A stretch of 64,000 bases of DNA from GCA-2720975 sp964469565 (GCA_964469565.1 CAYXZD010000020.1:1-64000); one strand, 5' to 3'; positions 15,417 to 24,665 are shown, counted from the stretch's first letter. Notes: generated by a model not told the origin, from the letters alone. Program-made: numbers and translations.

Positions 15417-16382
15417 ATGCCCGACCCCGTGCCAGCCCTGATTCTCGTCTGCGACCACCGTGGCCGTGGGCTCGGGCAACGCTTGGCCCCCCTGGCGAGC
15501 CCGCACCTGCGCCTAGAAACATCGAGCGCCCTGACCCAGACCCAACAGCGGATCGTCCGGGAGCCCCCCGCCCTCGTCGTCATCGACCCCCTTTCCAAGG
15601 GAGGTGTGGTTGAACTCGAAGCCCTGCGCGCCGCTGCCCATCGGCACCCAGTGCCCATCCTTTTGGTCGCCTCAGCCAACGACCCACTCCCCGCGCTCAT
15701 CGCCGCCCGCACCCTCGATCCGGGCCCCTGGGACCTCATCGCGCGCAGCGCTCCCATTGAGGAATACAGCATGCGCATAGAACGCTTGCGGCGTCAGGCA
15801 GACCGCGAGCGTGAACTGGAGACCATCCGCTTCGCTGCATCCCACGACGATCGCACGGCCTTGCTGCGCCCTGTTCCCTTTGACACTCGGCTCAAGGAGC
15901 AATTCTCAGCGGCCACTCGACACCACATGGACCTCGCACTCATCTTGATCGACCTGGACAACTTCGGTCAGGTCAACAAGGTCTTCGATCACACCGTCGG
16001 CGATGCGGTCATCGAATTGGTGGGACAGGTCATCACAGAAAACCTACGCACCGAGGATGTGGGCGGGCGAATTGGTGGCGATGAATTCGCTGTTGTGTTG
16101 CCCTTCACTCCGCGCCTGCAAGCTGCACGCGTGGTGGCACGCTTGCGTGAAGAGATTTTTGTGCTCAGTGGCCCCTACCCAGAGACCGACCTGCAGGTTG
16201 AGATCAGCGCCAGCATTGGCTTTGAAACCTATGATGGTACGGACGTGGAGTCCGTAGAAGCCATGCGCCGCCACGCCGAGATCGCACTCAGGCGTTGCAA
16301 GGAAAAGGGTGGCAATCAGGCCCTGTACTACCGGCAGTTGCCCGAGGTTCGCCAAGAGCAGAACCAGAGCCGTGGGGCGTAG
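15417..16382 (+). CDS. diguanylate cyclase with REC-like N-terminal domain
   Basis: A 321-residue protein. The GGDEF domain (about 150-312) has the intact active site RIGGDEFAVVLP (GGDEF at 220-224) and a complete inhibitory I-site, RTED at 211-214, five residues before it. The product should make cyclic di-GMP from two GTP, with feedback control. The N-terminal 125 residues look like a receiver domain: VVIDPLSKGG places Asp57 at the phosphoacceptor position and PILLVAS fits the next strand, but the conserved Lys is not evident and only one acidic residue (Asp13) is seen near the start. A coiled segment (118-138) links the two. Start chosen at 15417; an upstream in-frame start at 15201 adds a basic stretch with no domain features. 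Confidence 0.88.
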   Translation: MPDPVPALILVCDHRGRGLGQRLAPLASPHLRLETSSALTQTQQRIVREPPALVVIDPLSKGGVVELEALRAAAHRHPVPILLVASANDPLPALIAARTLDPGPWDLIARSAPIEEYSMRIERLRRQADRERELETIRFAASHDDRTALLRPVPFDTRLKEQFSAATRHHMDLALILIDLDNFGQVNKVFDHTVGDAVIELVGQVITENLRTEDVGGRIGGDEFAVVLPFTPRLQAARVVARLREEIFVLSGPYPETDLQVEISASIGFETYDGTDVESVEAMRRHAEIALRRCKEKGGNQALYYRQLPEVRQEQNQSRGA

Positions 16383-16501
16383 AGTCTACGTGTAGCGATT
16401 ACAATTGAGGGAATCCGCCCTTGCCCTCCAGCGGCAGCAGAAAGCCCTGCCCAAAAATGGAGCGGTCTCGCGCTAGGTGGGCCACCGGTGAGGGTCCTGG
16501 A

Positions 16502-17752
16502 TCAATTGCCCTCCAGGGCCGCAATCAGGATCGGCCGCAGCCAGTTGGCCCGATCGCAAAAGAACGAATCCGTGGCTGAATCCACCTCCAAAACGAGTGT
16601 TTGCGCACCCGCTAAATCGATGATGGGCGTTCGCTTGGCCGCATCCGCCCCCTGCATCAGGCCGCTGTCCCAGGCCAGATTTCCGTCCACATGGATTCGG
16701 AAAATCACCGATCCCTGGTACTGATCGGTCAGTGCAGAATCGTCGAGGGCGACCCAAGTCTGAAGGGATGCGTAGCGGGCGTTCAAAGACCAGGTGACGC
16801 GACTGGGAGCGTGGACTCCAAGGCCGCGCCACCAGGTCCGGCCACCGCTCAGGAGGGGTGCACCCGCATAGTTTCGTCCAACCCGTGGTGGATAGCGCAT
16901 ACCGAGGGCATCACCACCCCCGAACAAATCTGTGGGTCCCGGGTCAGCAATCGGAAGTTGTCCGAGGAACTGAAAGGAACCATCATCGATCACCAGCTCT
17001 CGCATGAGAACGAGGGGGACGCGAAGGTGGCTCCCCCCCCGTGTGCGCAGTTCAACTCCAGCCGAAGTCACGGCGCCCAAGTCCCCCCGCACGCGACCGC
17101 CACCGAGGATGTCTAGCACGACCGGGGATGATTCGTTGGAGGGGGCAGGCGAGTCAATCTCTTCGATGAAGAGTGCCACCACATCCTTCCAAGCATGGGT
17201 GCGCTGCCCGAAGCGTCCTTGGAAGGTGACACCTTCATCACTGAAGGAATCCACGAGTCCATCGATTTGATCCAGACCCGTTCCCCTGCGCAGGTAGAGA
17301 CGGTCCCCCTCCTCAGGGGCTTGAGGCATAACGCTCCCGCTGGTGGGTTGTCGTGAGGGCCACCTGACCGAAGCCACTTCGTCGATAGGAAACGTCGTCG
17401 CTGCGATGCCGTGCAAGGACACGTGCAAGAACTCTGACTCACCGCCCATCAGCTGGCCTTCAAGGCTTGCGCCACAGTGCAGGGTGATCCAGGCCTGTTT
17501 GTCACGGGGGACGCCGCTGAGTTGGGCAGCTTGTGAGCCTGCGAAGCGCATGAACACAGCACCGTCCGACCCAAAATCCTCAATGGGCAGGCTCGCCAAG
17601 GTGAGTGGGGTGACTTCACCTTGAAGGGTCTCAATCTCCAGTTGCGGCCCTGCATCGGAAGGGCTCTCCCCGAGGCGCAGGAGTGGGTCTTGGGGTATGG
17701 CGGGGGCAGCCAGCAAAAGGAGACACGTTGGGATGCGGGTGGGCCAGTTCAT
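16502..17752 (-). CDS. exported NPCBM-domain protein
   Basis: Start at 17752 chosen because MNWPTRIPTCLLLLAAPAIPQ is a signal peptide; two upstream in-frame ATGs (17797, 17815) would bury it. The 416-residue protein has beta-rich repeats over 50-250. The last 150 residues fit the NPCBM/NEW2 carbohydrate-binding module: RTWWRGLGVHAPSRVTWSLN, then a WVALDDSA-type strand and a closing TLVLEVDSATDSFFCDRANW. Such proteins are abundant in planctomycetes and are usually part of secreted glycan-binding or glycan-degrading systems. The gene is convergent with the GGDEF gene, 119 bp away. Confidence 0.85.
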   Translation of the reverse strand: MNWPTRIPTCLLLLAAPAIPQDPLLRLGESPSDAGPQLEIETLQGEVTPLTLASLPIEDFGSDGAVFMRFAGSQAAQLSGVPRDKQAWITLHCGASLEGQLMGGESEFLHVSLHGIAATTFPIDEVASVRWPSRQPTSGSVMPQAPEEGDRLYLRRGTGLDQIDGLVDSFSDEGVTFQGRFGQRTHAWKDVVALFIEEIDSPAPSNESSPVVLDILGGGRVRGDLGAVTSAGVELRTRGGSHLRVPLVLMRELVIDDGSFQFLGQLPIADPGPTDLFGGGDALGMRYPPRVGRNYAGAPLLSGGRTWWRGLGVHAPSRVTWSLNARYASLQTWVALDDSALTDQYQGSVIFRIHVDGNLAWDSGLMQGADAAKRTPIIDLAGAQTLVLEVDSATDSFFCDRANWLRPILIAALEGN

Positions 17753-18110
17753 CCCCTGGCCCAGGTCGCTAGATTCAGTTGAGGTCATGGCCCTCATCCT
17801 AGCCCCTAGAGGCACTCCATCCTTAGCCCAGCCTCCTGCTTATGGCCTGTGCTCGATGACCCCTGGGGCCCCTAGGCCTTATCTGTCAAAGTGGCAGGGT
17901 CCCCATGCCCCCCCCCCTAGGGCTGCCATCCTGGCAGCATCGTCGGGGCGGTGTTATTTCGTAAGCCATGCCCCAGAAACGACTTGTGAATCAAAACACA
18001 CTCGGCACCGTTATTGCTTATCGGGGGACACGTCCGGGGAGGCTCCTCCTCCGGGCTTGAGTTTCCACACCTTCCCCCAAGCACCGAACGAGACAAGGAA
18101 CAGGCACTCC
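17753..18110. other. groEL upstream region with GCTGCCA-TCC-TGGCAGC palindrome
   Basis: 358 bp with no supported gene, between the divergent NPCBM gene and the first groEL. No CIRCE element (TTAGCACTC-N9-GAGTGCTAA) is present and no groES is encoded here. A perfect 7-3-7 palindrome lies at 17922-17938 and could be an operator. A C10 run precedes it at about 17908. A GC-rich inverted repeat at about 18028-18048 (CCGGGGAGG...CCTCCGG type) lies in the leader, so heat-shock control could act through RNA structure; this is speculation. Confidence 0.4.
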
Positions 18111-19823
18111 ATGGCCAAGCAAATGGTATTCGAGAATGACGCCCGCGAGGCGATCCGCAGCGGCGTCGATAAGCTCGCCCGAGCCGTCACGACGACCCTT
18201 GGACCCCGCGGCCGCAACGCCATCCTAGACAAGGGCTGGGGCGCCCCCACCGTGACCAAGGACGGGGTTTCCGTTGCCGAGGAAATCCAACTGGCTAACC
18301 CCTACGAGCAAATGGGCGCTCAGCTCGTCAAGGAGGTGGCTTCGAAGACCAGCGATGTGGCCGGCGATGGTACCACCACTGCCACCCTGCTCACCTCCGT
18401 GATCTTTGCAGAGGGCCTCAAGGCCGTGGCCGCCGGCGCTGCCCCGGCTGTGCTCAACCGCGCCCTGAGCGACGGCGCACGGGAAATGACGGCGGCCCTC
18501 GAAAAGGCCTCGACCCCCATCAAAGACAACAGCGACATCCGTTCGATCGCCACTATCTCTGCCAACAACGACGCCGCTGTCGGCAAGTTGATCGCCAGCG
18601 CCATGAAGAAGGTGGGCAAGGATGGTGTCATCACCGTTGAAGACGGAAAGACAATGGAGACCGAAGTCGACCTGGTCGAAGGCATGCAGTTCGACCGTGG
18701 GTTCCTCTCGCCCCACTTTGTCACCGACACAAACGCCATGGAGTGCGAGTTTGACAAGCCACTGATCCTTGTACACGAGGGCAAGATCAGTAACGTCCAA
18801 GCCATCCTAGGCCTCTTGGAACAGGTCAAGACAGCCAATGGGCAGCTTCTCATCATTGCCGAGGACGTCGAGTCCGAGGCCTTGGCAACGCTCGTGGTCA
18901 ATAAGATGCGTGGCGTACTACAGGTCTGCGCCGTCAAGGCTCCCGGCTACGGCGATCGCCGCAAGCAGATGCTCTATGACATCGCCGCCCTCACCGGCTC
19001 GACCCCCATCATGAAAGATGTCGGCATCGAATTGGATGAGGTCACCCTGGAGCACCTCGGCAGTGCTCGACGGATTGTCATCAGCTCCGATGCCACCACC
19101 GTCGTGGGAGGCAAGGGCCCGCGCAAAGACGTGGAAGGCCGCGTGGCACAGATCCGCCGCGAAATCGAGGCAACCAGCAGCGACTACGATCGAGAGAAGC
19201 TCCAAGAGCGGCTTGCACGGCTGACCGGCGGGATCGCCCAGATCAACGTAGGCGGCGCGACCGACACTGAAGTGAAGGAGCGCAAGGCACTCATTGAGGA
19301 CGCCTTGCACGCCACCCGGGCGGCCGTCCTTGAAGGCATTCTACCTGGCGGCGGCTGCGCGCTGCTGCGTGCGCGCGAAGTGCTCAAGGGCATGTACCTC
19401 AAGGATAACGTCGACTACAACATGGGACTCGACATCCTCTATGCGGCCTCAGCAGGTCCCATCGAGCGCATTGCCGAGAACGCCGGCCACGACGGCCCTG
19501 TCATTTCTCACCGCGTCCTGCGCAACAAGCAGGCCAGTTGGGGCTTTGACGCCTTGCAGGGTGAATACGGTGACATGATTGCCATGGGCATCGTCGATCC
19601 GGCCAAGGTTACCAAGTCCGCACTCCAGAACTCTGTCAGCGTGGCCTCACTGCTGCTCACCACCGACGCCCTCATCGTCAATAAGCCCGAGAAAGAAGCC
19701 GCCCCCGGACCCGGCGGCGACGACATGGGTGGCATGGGCGACATGGGTGGTATGGGCGGAATGGGAGGCATGGGAGGCATGGGCGGTATGGGAGGCATGG
19801 GCGGTATGGACATGGGCTTCTAG
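18111..19823 (+). CDS. groL: chaperonin GroEL, first copy, with GGM tail
   Basis: 570 residues from ATG 18111 (MAKQMVFENDAREAIRSGVD). ATP-binding motifs LGPRGRNAILDK and AGDGTTTATLL are intact, as are apical-domain strands. The tail carries the Met/Gly repeats (GGM about nine times) that line the inside of the ring. The region around 440-470 (DYNMGLDILYAASAGPIERIAENAG) deviates from typical GroEL, where an EAL-x-PxRQIA motif is expected. Upstream in-frame sequence open to 17697 is not supported. It is the first of two groEL genes in a row; identity between the two is clearly partial, so this is an old duplication. Confidence 0.95.
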   Translation: MAKQMVFENDAREAIRSGVDKLARAVTTTLGPRGRNAILDKGWGAPTVTKDGVSVAEEIQLANPYEQMGAQLVKEVASKTSDVAGDGTTTATLLTSVIFAEGLKAVAAGAAPAVLNRALSDGAREMTAALEKASTPIKDNSDIRSIATISANNDAAVGKLIASAMKKVGKDGVITVEDGKTMETEVDLVEGMQFDRGFLSPHFVTDTNAMECEFDKPLILVHEGKISNVQAILGLLEQVKTANGQLLIIAEDVESEALATLVVNKMRGVLQVCAVKAPGYGDRRKQMLYDIAALTGSTPIMKDVGIELDEVTLEHLGSARRIVISSDATTVVGGKGPRKDVEGRVAQIRREIEATSSDYDREKLQERLARLTGGIAQINVGGATDTEVKERKALIEDALHATRAAVLEGILPGGGCALLRAREVLKGMYLKDNVDYNMGLDILYAASAGPIERIAENAGHDGPVISHRVLRNKQASWGFDALQGEYGDMIAMGIVDPAKVTKSALQNSVSVASLLLTTDALIVNKPEKEAAPGPGGDDMGGMGDMGGMGGMGGMGGMGGMGGMGGMDMGF

Positions 19824-19903
19824 ATCCTAGTCACACCTCCAACTCCCTCTCCCAACACTCTCCTCCTCACAACCCATCCAACACCCCACCCCCCACCATC
19901 ATC
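19824..19903 (+). promoter_or_regulatory. G-free pyrimidine/A leader of second groEL
   Basis: Of the 80 bases between the two groEL genes only one (19830) is G; the rest is C, A and T. There is no Shine-Dalgarno. An RNA of this composition cannot fold much, so the start codon is left open; this fits SD-independent initiation, but that is inference. Confidence 0.5.
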
Positions 19904-21505
19904 ATGGCTAAGCAAATCATGTTCGACGACGCCGCCCGTCAAAAGGTCAAGGCCGGCATCGAGAAACTCGCCCGTACCGTTCGCGTCACCCTTGGACCCG
20001 CTGGACGCAATGTCATCCTTGACAAGTCCTTCGGCGGCCCCCACGTCACCAAGGACGGCGTCTCCGTTGCCAAGGAAATCGAACTCGATGACCCCTTCGA
20101 GAACATGGGCGCCAAGCTCGTGTTGGAAGTGGCCAACAAGACCAACGATGTGGCCGGTGACGGCACCACCACCGCCACGGTTCTCGCAGCTGCAATCTAC
20201 AACGAGGGCATCAAGTTTAGCGCCACTGGCGTTTCGACCATCGCCCTACGCAACGGCATCGACAAGGCCGTGGCTCTAGCCACCACTGCCATCGCCGAGC
20301 AGTCCCGCAAGGTGAAAACCAAGCAGGACAAGCAGGCTGTGGCCGCCATCTCTGCCAACAACGACGAGATGATCGGCGAGCTGCTTGCGGACGCCTTCGA
20401 AAAGGTCGGCGACACCGGAGTCATCACGGTCGAAGAGAACAAGGCAGTCGAAACCGAACTCGAGGTAGTCGAGGGCATGGAGTTTGATAAGGGCTATCTG
20501 TCCCCCTACTTTGCCACGGACATCTCCAAGCTCGTGTGCGAGATGGAGAACGCCAACGTCTTTATCTGCAACCAGAAGATCAGCAACCTGCAGGAATTCG
20601 TCCCGGTCCTCGAAGCGGGTATGCAAGCCGGTGGGCCGCTGCTCATCATCGCAGAGGACATCGACGGAGAAGCTCTGACAGCCCTGGTCATCAACCGCCT
20701 CAAGGGCATCTTGAATGTCTGTGCGGTCAAGGCTCCTGGCTTCGGCGAGCGTCGCAAGGCCTACCTCGAAGACATCGCCACCCTAACCGGTGGTACGGCT
20801 CTAACCGAAGAGCTCGGCATTCCCCTTGAGAAGGTGGGAGCAGACTTCTTCGGCAAGGCAGGCCGCGTGGTGGTCACCAAGGACGGTACGACCATCGTGC
20901 GTGGATCTGGCAAGGCCAAGGCCATCAAGGAGCGCGTCAATCAGATTCGCACCCAGATCGAAAACACGAGCTCGGACTACGATCGTGAGAAGCTGGAGGA
21001 ACGCCTGGCCAAGCTCACCGGAGGAGTCGCCATTGTCAAAGTCGGTGGCCAAACCGAAGCTGAAATGAAGGCGTCCAAGGACCGGGTCGAGGATGCACTC
21101 AACGCGACCCGAGCCGCCATCGAAGAGGGTATCGTGCCCGGCGGCGGTGTCGCCCTCTTGCGGGCCGCGGCAGCGGTCAAGGATGGCCGCTATTCAGGCG
21201 AGGAGAAATTCGGCGCCATGATCATCGAGCGTGCTCTGGAGGACCCCGTACGCTGGATTGCCAAGAATGCCGGTGAAGATGGATCCGTCGTGGCGGAGAC
21301 CATCCGGGAGAAGTCACGCAACACGGGCTACAACGCCCTGTCCGGCGAATACGTGGACATGATCAAGGCAGGCGTCATCGACCCCGCCAAGGTTGTGCGC
21401 TCCGCCCTGCAGAACGCAGCCTCCATTGCGGGTCTGCTACTCACTACCGATTCCATGGTGACTGAACTCGCCGACGACGAGGCCATCGAAGGCTCAGTCA
21501 ATTAG
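19904..21505 (+). CDS. groL: chaperonin GroEL, second copy, no GGM tail
   Basis: 533 residues, canonical throughout: MAKQIMFDDAARQKVKAGIE, LGPAGRNVILDKSFG, DGTTTATVLA, the late VPGGGVALLRA motif and ALEDPVRWIAKNAGEDG. The C-terminus stops at EAIEGSVN without the Gly/Met tail. In bacteria with several GroELs the paralogues often divide clients; which copy is the housekeeping one is unknown, but this copy is the more standard in the intermediate domain. It is followed by dnaJ, with a strong hairpin between. Confidence 0.96.
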   Translation: MAKQIMFDDAARQKVKAGIEKLARTVRVTLGPAGRNVILDKSFGGPHVTKDGVSVAKEIELDDPFENMGAKLVLEVANKTNDVAGDGTTTATVLAAAIYNEGIKFSATGVSTIALRNGIDKAVALATTAIAEQSRKVKTKQDKQAVAAISANNDEMIGELLADAFEKVGDTGVITVEENKAVETELEVVEGMEFDKGYLSPYFATDISKLVCEMENANVFICNQKISNLQEFVPVLEAGMQAGGPLLIIAEDIDGEALTALVINRLKGILNVCAVKAPGFGERRKAYLEDIATLTGGTALTEELGIPLEKVGADFFGKAGRVVVTKDGTTIVRGSGKAKAIKERVNQIRTQIENTSSDYDREKLEERLAKLTGGVAIVKVGGQTEAEMKASKDRVEDALNATRAAIEEGIVPGGGVALLRAAAAVKDGRYSGEEKFGAMIIERALEDPVRWIAKNAGEDGSVVAETIREKSRNTGYNALSGEYVDMIKAGVIDPAKVVRSALQNAASIAGLLLTTDSMVTELADDEAIEGSVN

Positions 21506-21527
21506 CACCCTGCAACCTGCAGCAATT

Positions 21528-21558
21528 GTGGCGGGTGGATTCAGAGTCCGCCCGCCAC
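21528..21558 (+). terminator. strong hairpin between groEL2 and dnaJ
   Basis: GTGGCGGGTGGA at 21528-21539 pairs with TCCGCCCGCCAC at 21547-21558 (12 bp with one G-T pair) around a 7-base loop. No T run follows, so it may be an attenuator or an RNA-processing/stability element rather than a full intrinsic terminator. Confidence 0.5.
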
Positions 21559-21602
21559 ATTCAATTCACCCCCATTGCCCCAGCTAGCCCCCCACCGACC
21601 CC

Positions 21603-22745
21603 ATGAGTGACCAGCGCGATCTGTATGAAGTACTTGGGGTCGCCCGCAATGCCGAAGCGGGGGAGATCAAGAAGGCCTATCGCAAACTGGCCCTGAAGTA
21701 CCACCCCGACCAGAACCCAGGGGACAAGCAAGCTGAGGAACGCTTCAAAGAAGCTGCGGATGCCTATGGCATCCTGTCCGATTCCCAAAAACGTCAGCAG
21801 TACGATCAGTTTGGGCACGCAGCCTTCGGCCAGGGTGCGGGCATGGGCCAGGGGTTCTCCAACATGGAGGACATCTTCTCGGCATTCGGGGACGTATTTG
21901 GAGGCGGCCGCGGCGGCGGTGGCGGAGGCATCTTCGGAGACCTCTTCGGAGGCGGGGGCCGAGGCCGTTCGGGGCCTCATCCGGGTCGCGACCTGAAGAT
22001 CGCACTCGAGCTCACCCTGGAGGAGATTGACGAGGGCGTCAAGAAAACAGTCAAGTTGAAGCGCAATGAACGTTGCAACACGTGCGAGGGCTCGGGCTGC
22101 AAGAAAGGGACCTCCAAGAAGACGTGTGGAACCTGTAACGGTAAGGGTCAGGTCGCGCGCAATGCTGGCTTCTTCTCAATGGCCAGCCCATGCCCCGCCT
22201 GTCAGGGGAGTGGACAAACCATTGAGTCTCCCTGTACTGATTGTCGCGGACAAGGCGGCAAGCAGGAAAAGACCGAGATCGAGATCAACATTCCCAGCGG
22301 AGTGGAAGAGGGCATGCGCCTGCGCATCAGTGGCGAAGGCGACGTGGGTGATGTGGGCGCTCCTCGAGGCGACCTGTATTGCGTCATCCGCGAACGCGAG
22401 CACAAGATCTTCCAACGCAGCGGCCCCGATGTCTTGACAGAGGTGCCATTCTCATTCGCCCAACTCGCCCTCGGCGACAAGGTTGAGATTCCGACCTTGC
22501 GCGGCAAAGGCGAAATGAGCGTGCCGAGCGGCACCAAGCCGGGCAAGATCTTCCGGCTGCGGGAGCAGGGGCTGCCCCGCATTGAAGGCCACGGGCGGGG
22601 TGACCAATTGGTCCGTGTGTTCTGCGAAGTCCCCACCAAGCTGACTGACCGTCAAAAGGAGCTCCTGCGAGAGTTCGCGGAAATCGAGGAGGAAACAGGC
22701 GGCAAGCGCAGTTTCTTTGAGCGCGTCGCGGATTACTTCGCCTAG
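21603..22745 (+). CDS. dnaJ: chaperone protein DnaJ
   Basis: 380 residues with the complete class-A layout: J domain (RDLYEVLGVARNAEAGEIKKA, HPD in YHPDQNPGD), Gly/Phe-rich linker with a GGGRGGGGGG stretch at about 100-120, four zinc-knuckle CxxCxGxG repeats (CNTCEGSG, CGTCNGKG, CPACQGSG, CTDCRGQG) and the C-terminal substrate-binding beta domains ending in a basic/aromatic FFERVADYFA. It activates DnaK; dnaK itself is not in the window. Next gene grpE starts 10 bp later. Confidence 0.97.
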   Translation: MSDQRDLYEVLGVARNAEAGEIKKAYRKLALKYHPDQNPGDKQAEERFKEAADAYGILSDSQKRQQYDQFGHAAFGQGAGMGQGFSNMEDIFSAFGDVFGGGRGGGGGGIFGDLFGGGGRGRSGPHPGRDLKIALELTLEEIDEGVKKTVKLKRNERCNTCEGSGCKKGTSKKTCGTCNGKGQVARNAGFFSMASPCPACQGSGQTIESPCTDCRGQGGKQEKTEIEINIPSGVEEGMRLRISGEGDVGDVGAPRGDLYCVIREREHKIFQRSGPDVLTEVPFSFAQLALGDKVEIPTLRGKGEMSVPSGTKPGKIFRLREQGLPRIEGHGRGDQLVRVFCEVPTKLTDRQKELLREFAEIEEETGGKRSFFERVADYFA

Positions 22746-22755
22746 TCCCTAGGGA

Positions 22756-23430
22756 ATGGGCATTTTCAACATGGGCAAGAAAGCAAAACAAGAAACCAGT
22801 CCGGACAGCGGTGAGGATAAGGCCGTGACTCCGCAGAAGGAGGATCTGGCAAGTGAGAATGCCGAAGAGGCTGTCACGGAAGAGGTCGATGAACGCACTC
22901 CCCTCGAAAAGGCTGAAGACGAGCGCGACGAGTATCTCGGAAACTGGCACCGGGCCCGTGCGGACTATCAAAACCTAAGACGGCGCACCCTGGACGATGT
23001 TCAATCTGCTGTAGGGCGCGAACGCAGCGCTCTGCTCCAAGAGCTCCTTACAATCCTCGACTTCCTCGACATGGCACTCCTGACACCCGTCGAGAACACG
23101 GAAGCCCAAAACCTGAAAACCGGTGTCCAGATGACCCGCGATCAGCTCATGGCTCTGCTGACGAGGCATCGAGTTGCTCCCATGCCCAAAGCCGAGGGGA
23201 AGTTTGATCTCAAACTTCAACAGGCGGTCGCCACGGTGGAAACCACCGATGTGGAGCCCGGCCAGGTCATGGAAGTGGTGCGCACAGGGTTCATGATCGG
23301 TGACGATGTGCTGCGTTATGCACAGGTCAAGGTTTCGGCGGCACCCGAGCCCCCGGAGGACGACGACGATCAAGCGAAGGGGAGTGCAGAGACTGGTCAC
23401 GAGCCTGAGGGCGCCGAGGAGTGCGCCTAG
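22756..23430 (+). CDS. grpE: nucleotide exchange factor GrpE
   Basis: 224 residues. An acidic N-terminal region (10-55) leads into a long coiled coil with family signature YLGNWHRARADYQNLRRRT, then the beta-domain motifs VAPMPKAEGKFDLKLQQAV, VMEVVRTGFMIGDDVLRYAQVKV. It releases ADP from DnaK. A further acidic tail follows. It lies 10 bp after dnaJ and its stop shares one base with the start of the FmdB-like gene, so the three genes are one transcription unit. Confidence 0.95.
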   Translation: MGIFNMGKKAKQETSPDSGEDKAVTPQKEDLASENAEEAVTEEVDERTPLEKAEDERDEYLGNWHRARADYQNLRRRTLDDVQSAVGRERSALLQELLTILDFLDMALLTPVENTEAQNLKTGVQMTRDQLMALLTRHRVAPMPKAEGKFDLKLQQAVATVETTDVEPGQVMEVVRTGFMIGDDVLRYAQVKVSAAPEPPEDDDDQAKGSAETGHEPEGAEECA

Positions 23431-23762
23431 TGCCCACTTACGACTATCGCTGTGACGGCTGCGGCCACACGCTGGAGATTTTTCAGTCCATGAGTGAAGG
23501 GGCGAAGCGCAAGTGTCCCGAGTGTGGCACGCTCAAGCTGCAGCGCCTGATCGGTGCTGGGGCGGGCATCGTCTTCAAAGGATCGGGGTTCTACGAAACT
23601 GACTACCGCTCCAAGTCCTATGAAAGTGACAAGGCTGCGGACAAGAAGGCTGCCGACTCGCCCGCGCCCAAGGAGGAGTCCAAATCAGGATCCCAATCAG
23701 GGTCGTCCAAGTCAGGGTCAACATCAGGCAAGAGCTCCCAGGACACCAAGAACTCATCCTAG
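23430..23762 (+). CDS. FmdB-family zinc ribbon protein
   Basis: 110 residues from the GTG at 23430, which shares its G with the grpE stop codon; this start gives MPTYDYRCDGCGH, the standard family beginning. Two CxxC pairs (CDGC and CPEC) form the zinc ribbon, followed by LQRLIGAGAGIVFKGSGFYETDY. The second half is a Ser/Lys/Gly-rich low-complexity tail. Molecular role of the family is not known; linkage with heat-shock genes hints at a proteostasis role only by position. Confidence 0.9.
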   Translation: MPTYDYRCDGCGHTLEIFQSMSEGAKRKCPECGTLKLQRLIGAGAGIVFKGSGFYETDYRSKSYESDKAADKKAADSPAPKEESKSGSQSGSSKSGSTSGKSSQDTKNSS

Positions 23763-23828
23763 AACCCTAGCTGCGACCCGGCTCGTGGGTGAGCCTCCGC
23801 TGCTTGAGGCTCAAGTGGATCGAATGCC

Positions 23829-24665
23829 CTAGAGGAACAGTTCTTTCACCAAGCCCGCGATGGCTGGCTTGTCATGGTGGCCGATGATGCGGTCGGCTTG
23901 CTGCTTGAGCTCGGGCATGGAGTTCCCCATGGCGACACCGAGGCCCGCCGCCTGCACCATGGCGCTGTCATTCGTAGCATCCCCCACGGCCACGACCCGT
24001 TCTGGGGCAATCCCGTGACGCTCAGCCAGCAAACGCAGCGCTTCCGCCTTTCCCTGGCAAGGTGGCTGCACGTCCACGGCATGCATGGTGCTCTCGCGAT
24101 GCTTGGGCAAGACATTCAGCGGGAAGTGGGTCGTGTATAGGGGCTGGCCCACGGCCGACTCAATCTCATGGGCATAGGCGGCTGAGTCGATTGGGCGCTT
24201 TGAAAGAAAGGTCACGCGAATGACATATTCCGCTCGAAGCTGTTCGCGCCCCACAAAACGCAGGCCCAAGAGTCCCTCAAGGCTGCGCGCCTCCTCGTCA
24301 TCGCGCGGATGAACGCATAGCTTGTCCGATGCGGTCATCAAAATGGTCAGATCTCCGGTCCGCTCACCATATCCCCGCAGAGCCCTGAGTGCACTGGAGG
24401 AGAGAGTGCGCTCTTCAAGCAATCGCTCGCGCTCCGTGCAATACACAGCGGCTCCATTAAAAACAACCGCCACGCCGCCCAGCCCCAATTGCTCCAGTAC
24501 GGGCACAGTGGCCACCTTGGAACGCCCGGTCACCACCATGACCTGCACACCCCGAGCCTGGGCCGCGTGCAGAGATTGAACGACCTCGGGCAGGGGCTGC
24601 CCCTGCCCATTGAGCAGAGTACCGTCCAAGTCCAAACAAATCGCATCGTAATCCCGTGGCTTCAC
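23829..24665 (-). CDS. Cof-type HAD phosphatase
   Basis: 278 residues from a GTG start at 24665, the first start that leaves a family-like N-terminus (VKPRDYDAICLDLDGTLLNG). The HAD motifs are DLDGT (motif I, both Asp), VVTGRS (motif II), a Lys around KGKAEAL (motif III) and VAVGDATNDSAM (motif IV). It belongs to the large cap-C2 group that dephosphorylates sugar phosphates and similar metabolites. A longer frame to ATG 24776 is open but unsupported. Divergent from the metalloprotease gene. Confidence 0.88.
   Translation of the reverse strand: MKPRDYDAICLDLDGTLLNGQGQPLPEVVQSLHAAQARGVQVMVVTGRSKVATVPVLEQLGLGGVAVVFNGAAVYCTERERLLEERTLSSSALRALRGYGERTGDLTILMTASDKLCVHPRDDEEARSLEGLLGLRFVGREQLRAEYVIRVTFLSKRPIDSAAYAHEIESAVGQPLYTTHFPLNVLPKHRESTMHAVDVQPPCQGKAEALRLLAERHGIAPERVVAVGDATNDSAMVQAAGLGVAMGNSMPELKQQADRIIGHHDKPAIAGLVKELFL

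Noticed and set aside
17697..18110. N-terminal extension of GroEL
   Set aside because: The 138 extra codons read through the opposite gene and a C-run; GroEL always starts near MAKQ.
17753..18110. CIRCE element or groES before groEL
   Set aside because: No TTAGCACTC inverted repeat and no short frame with Cpn10 motifs was found.
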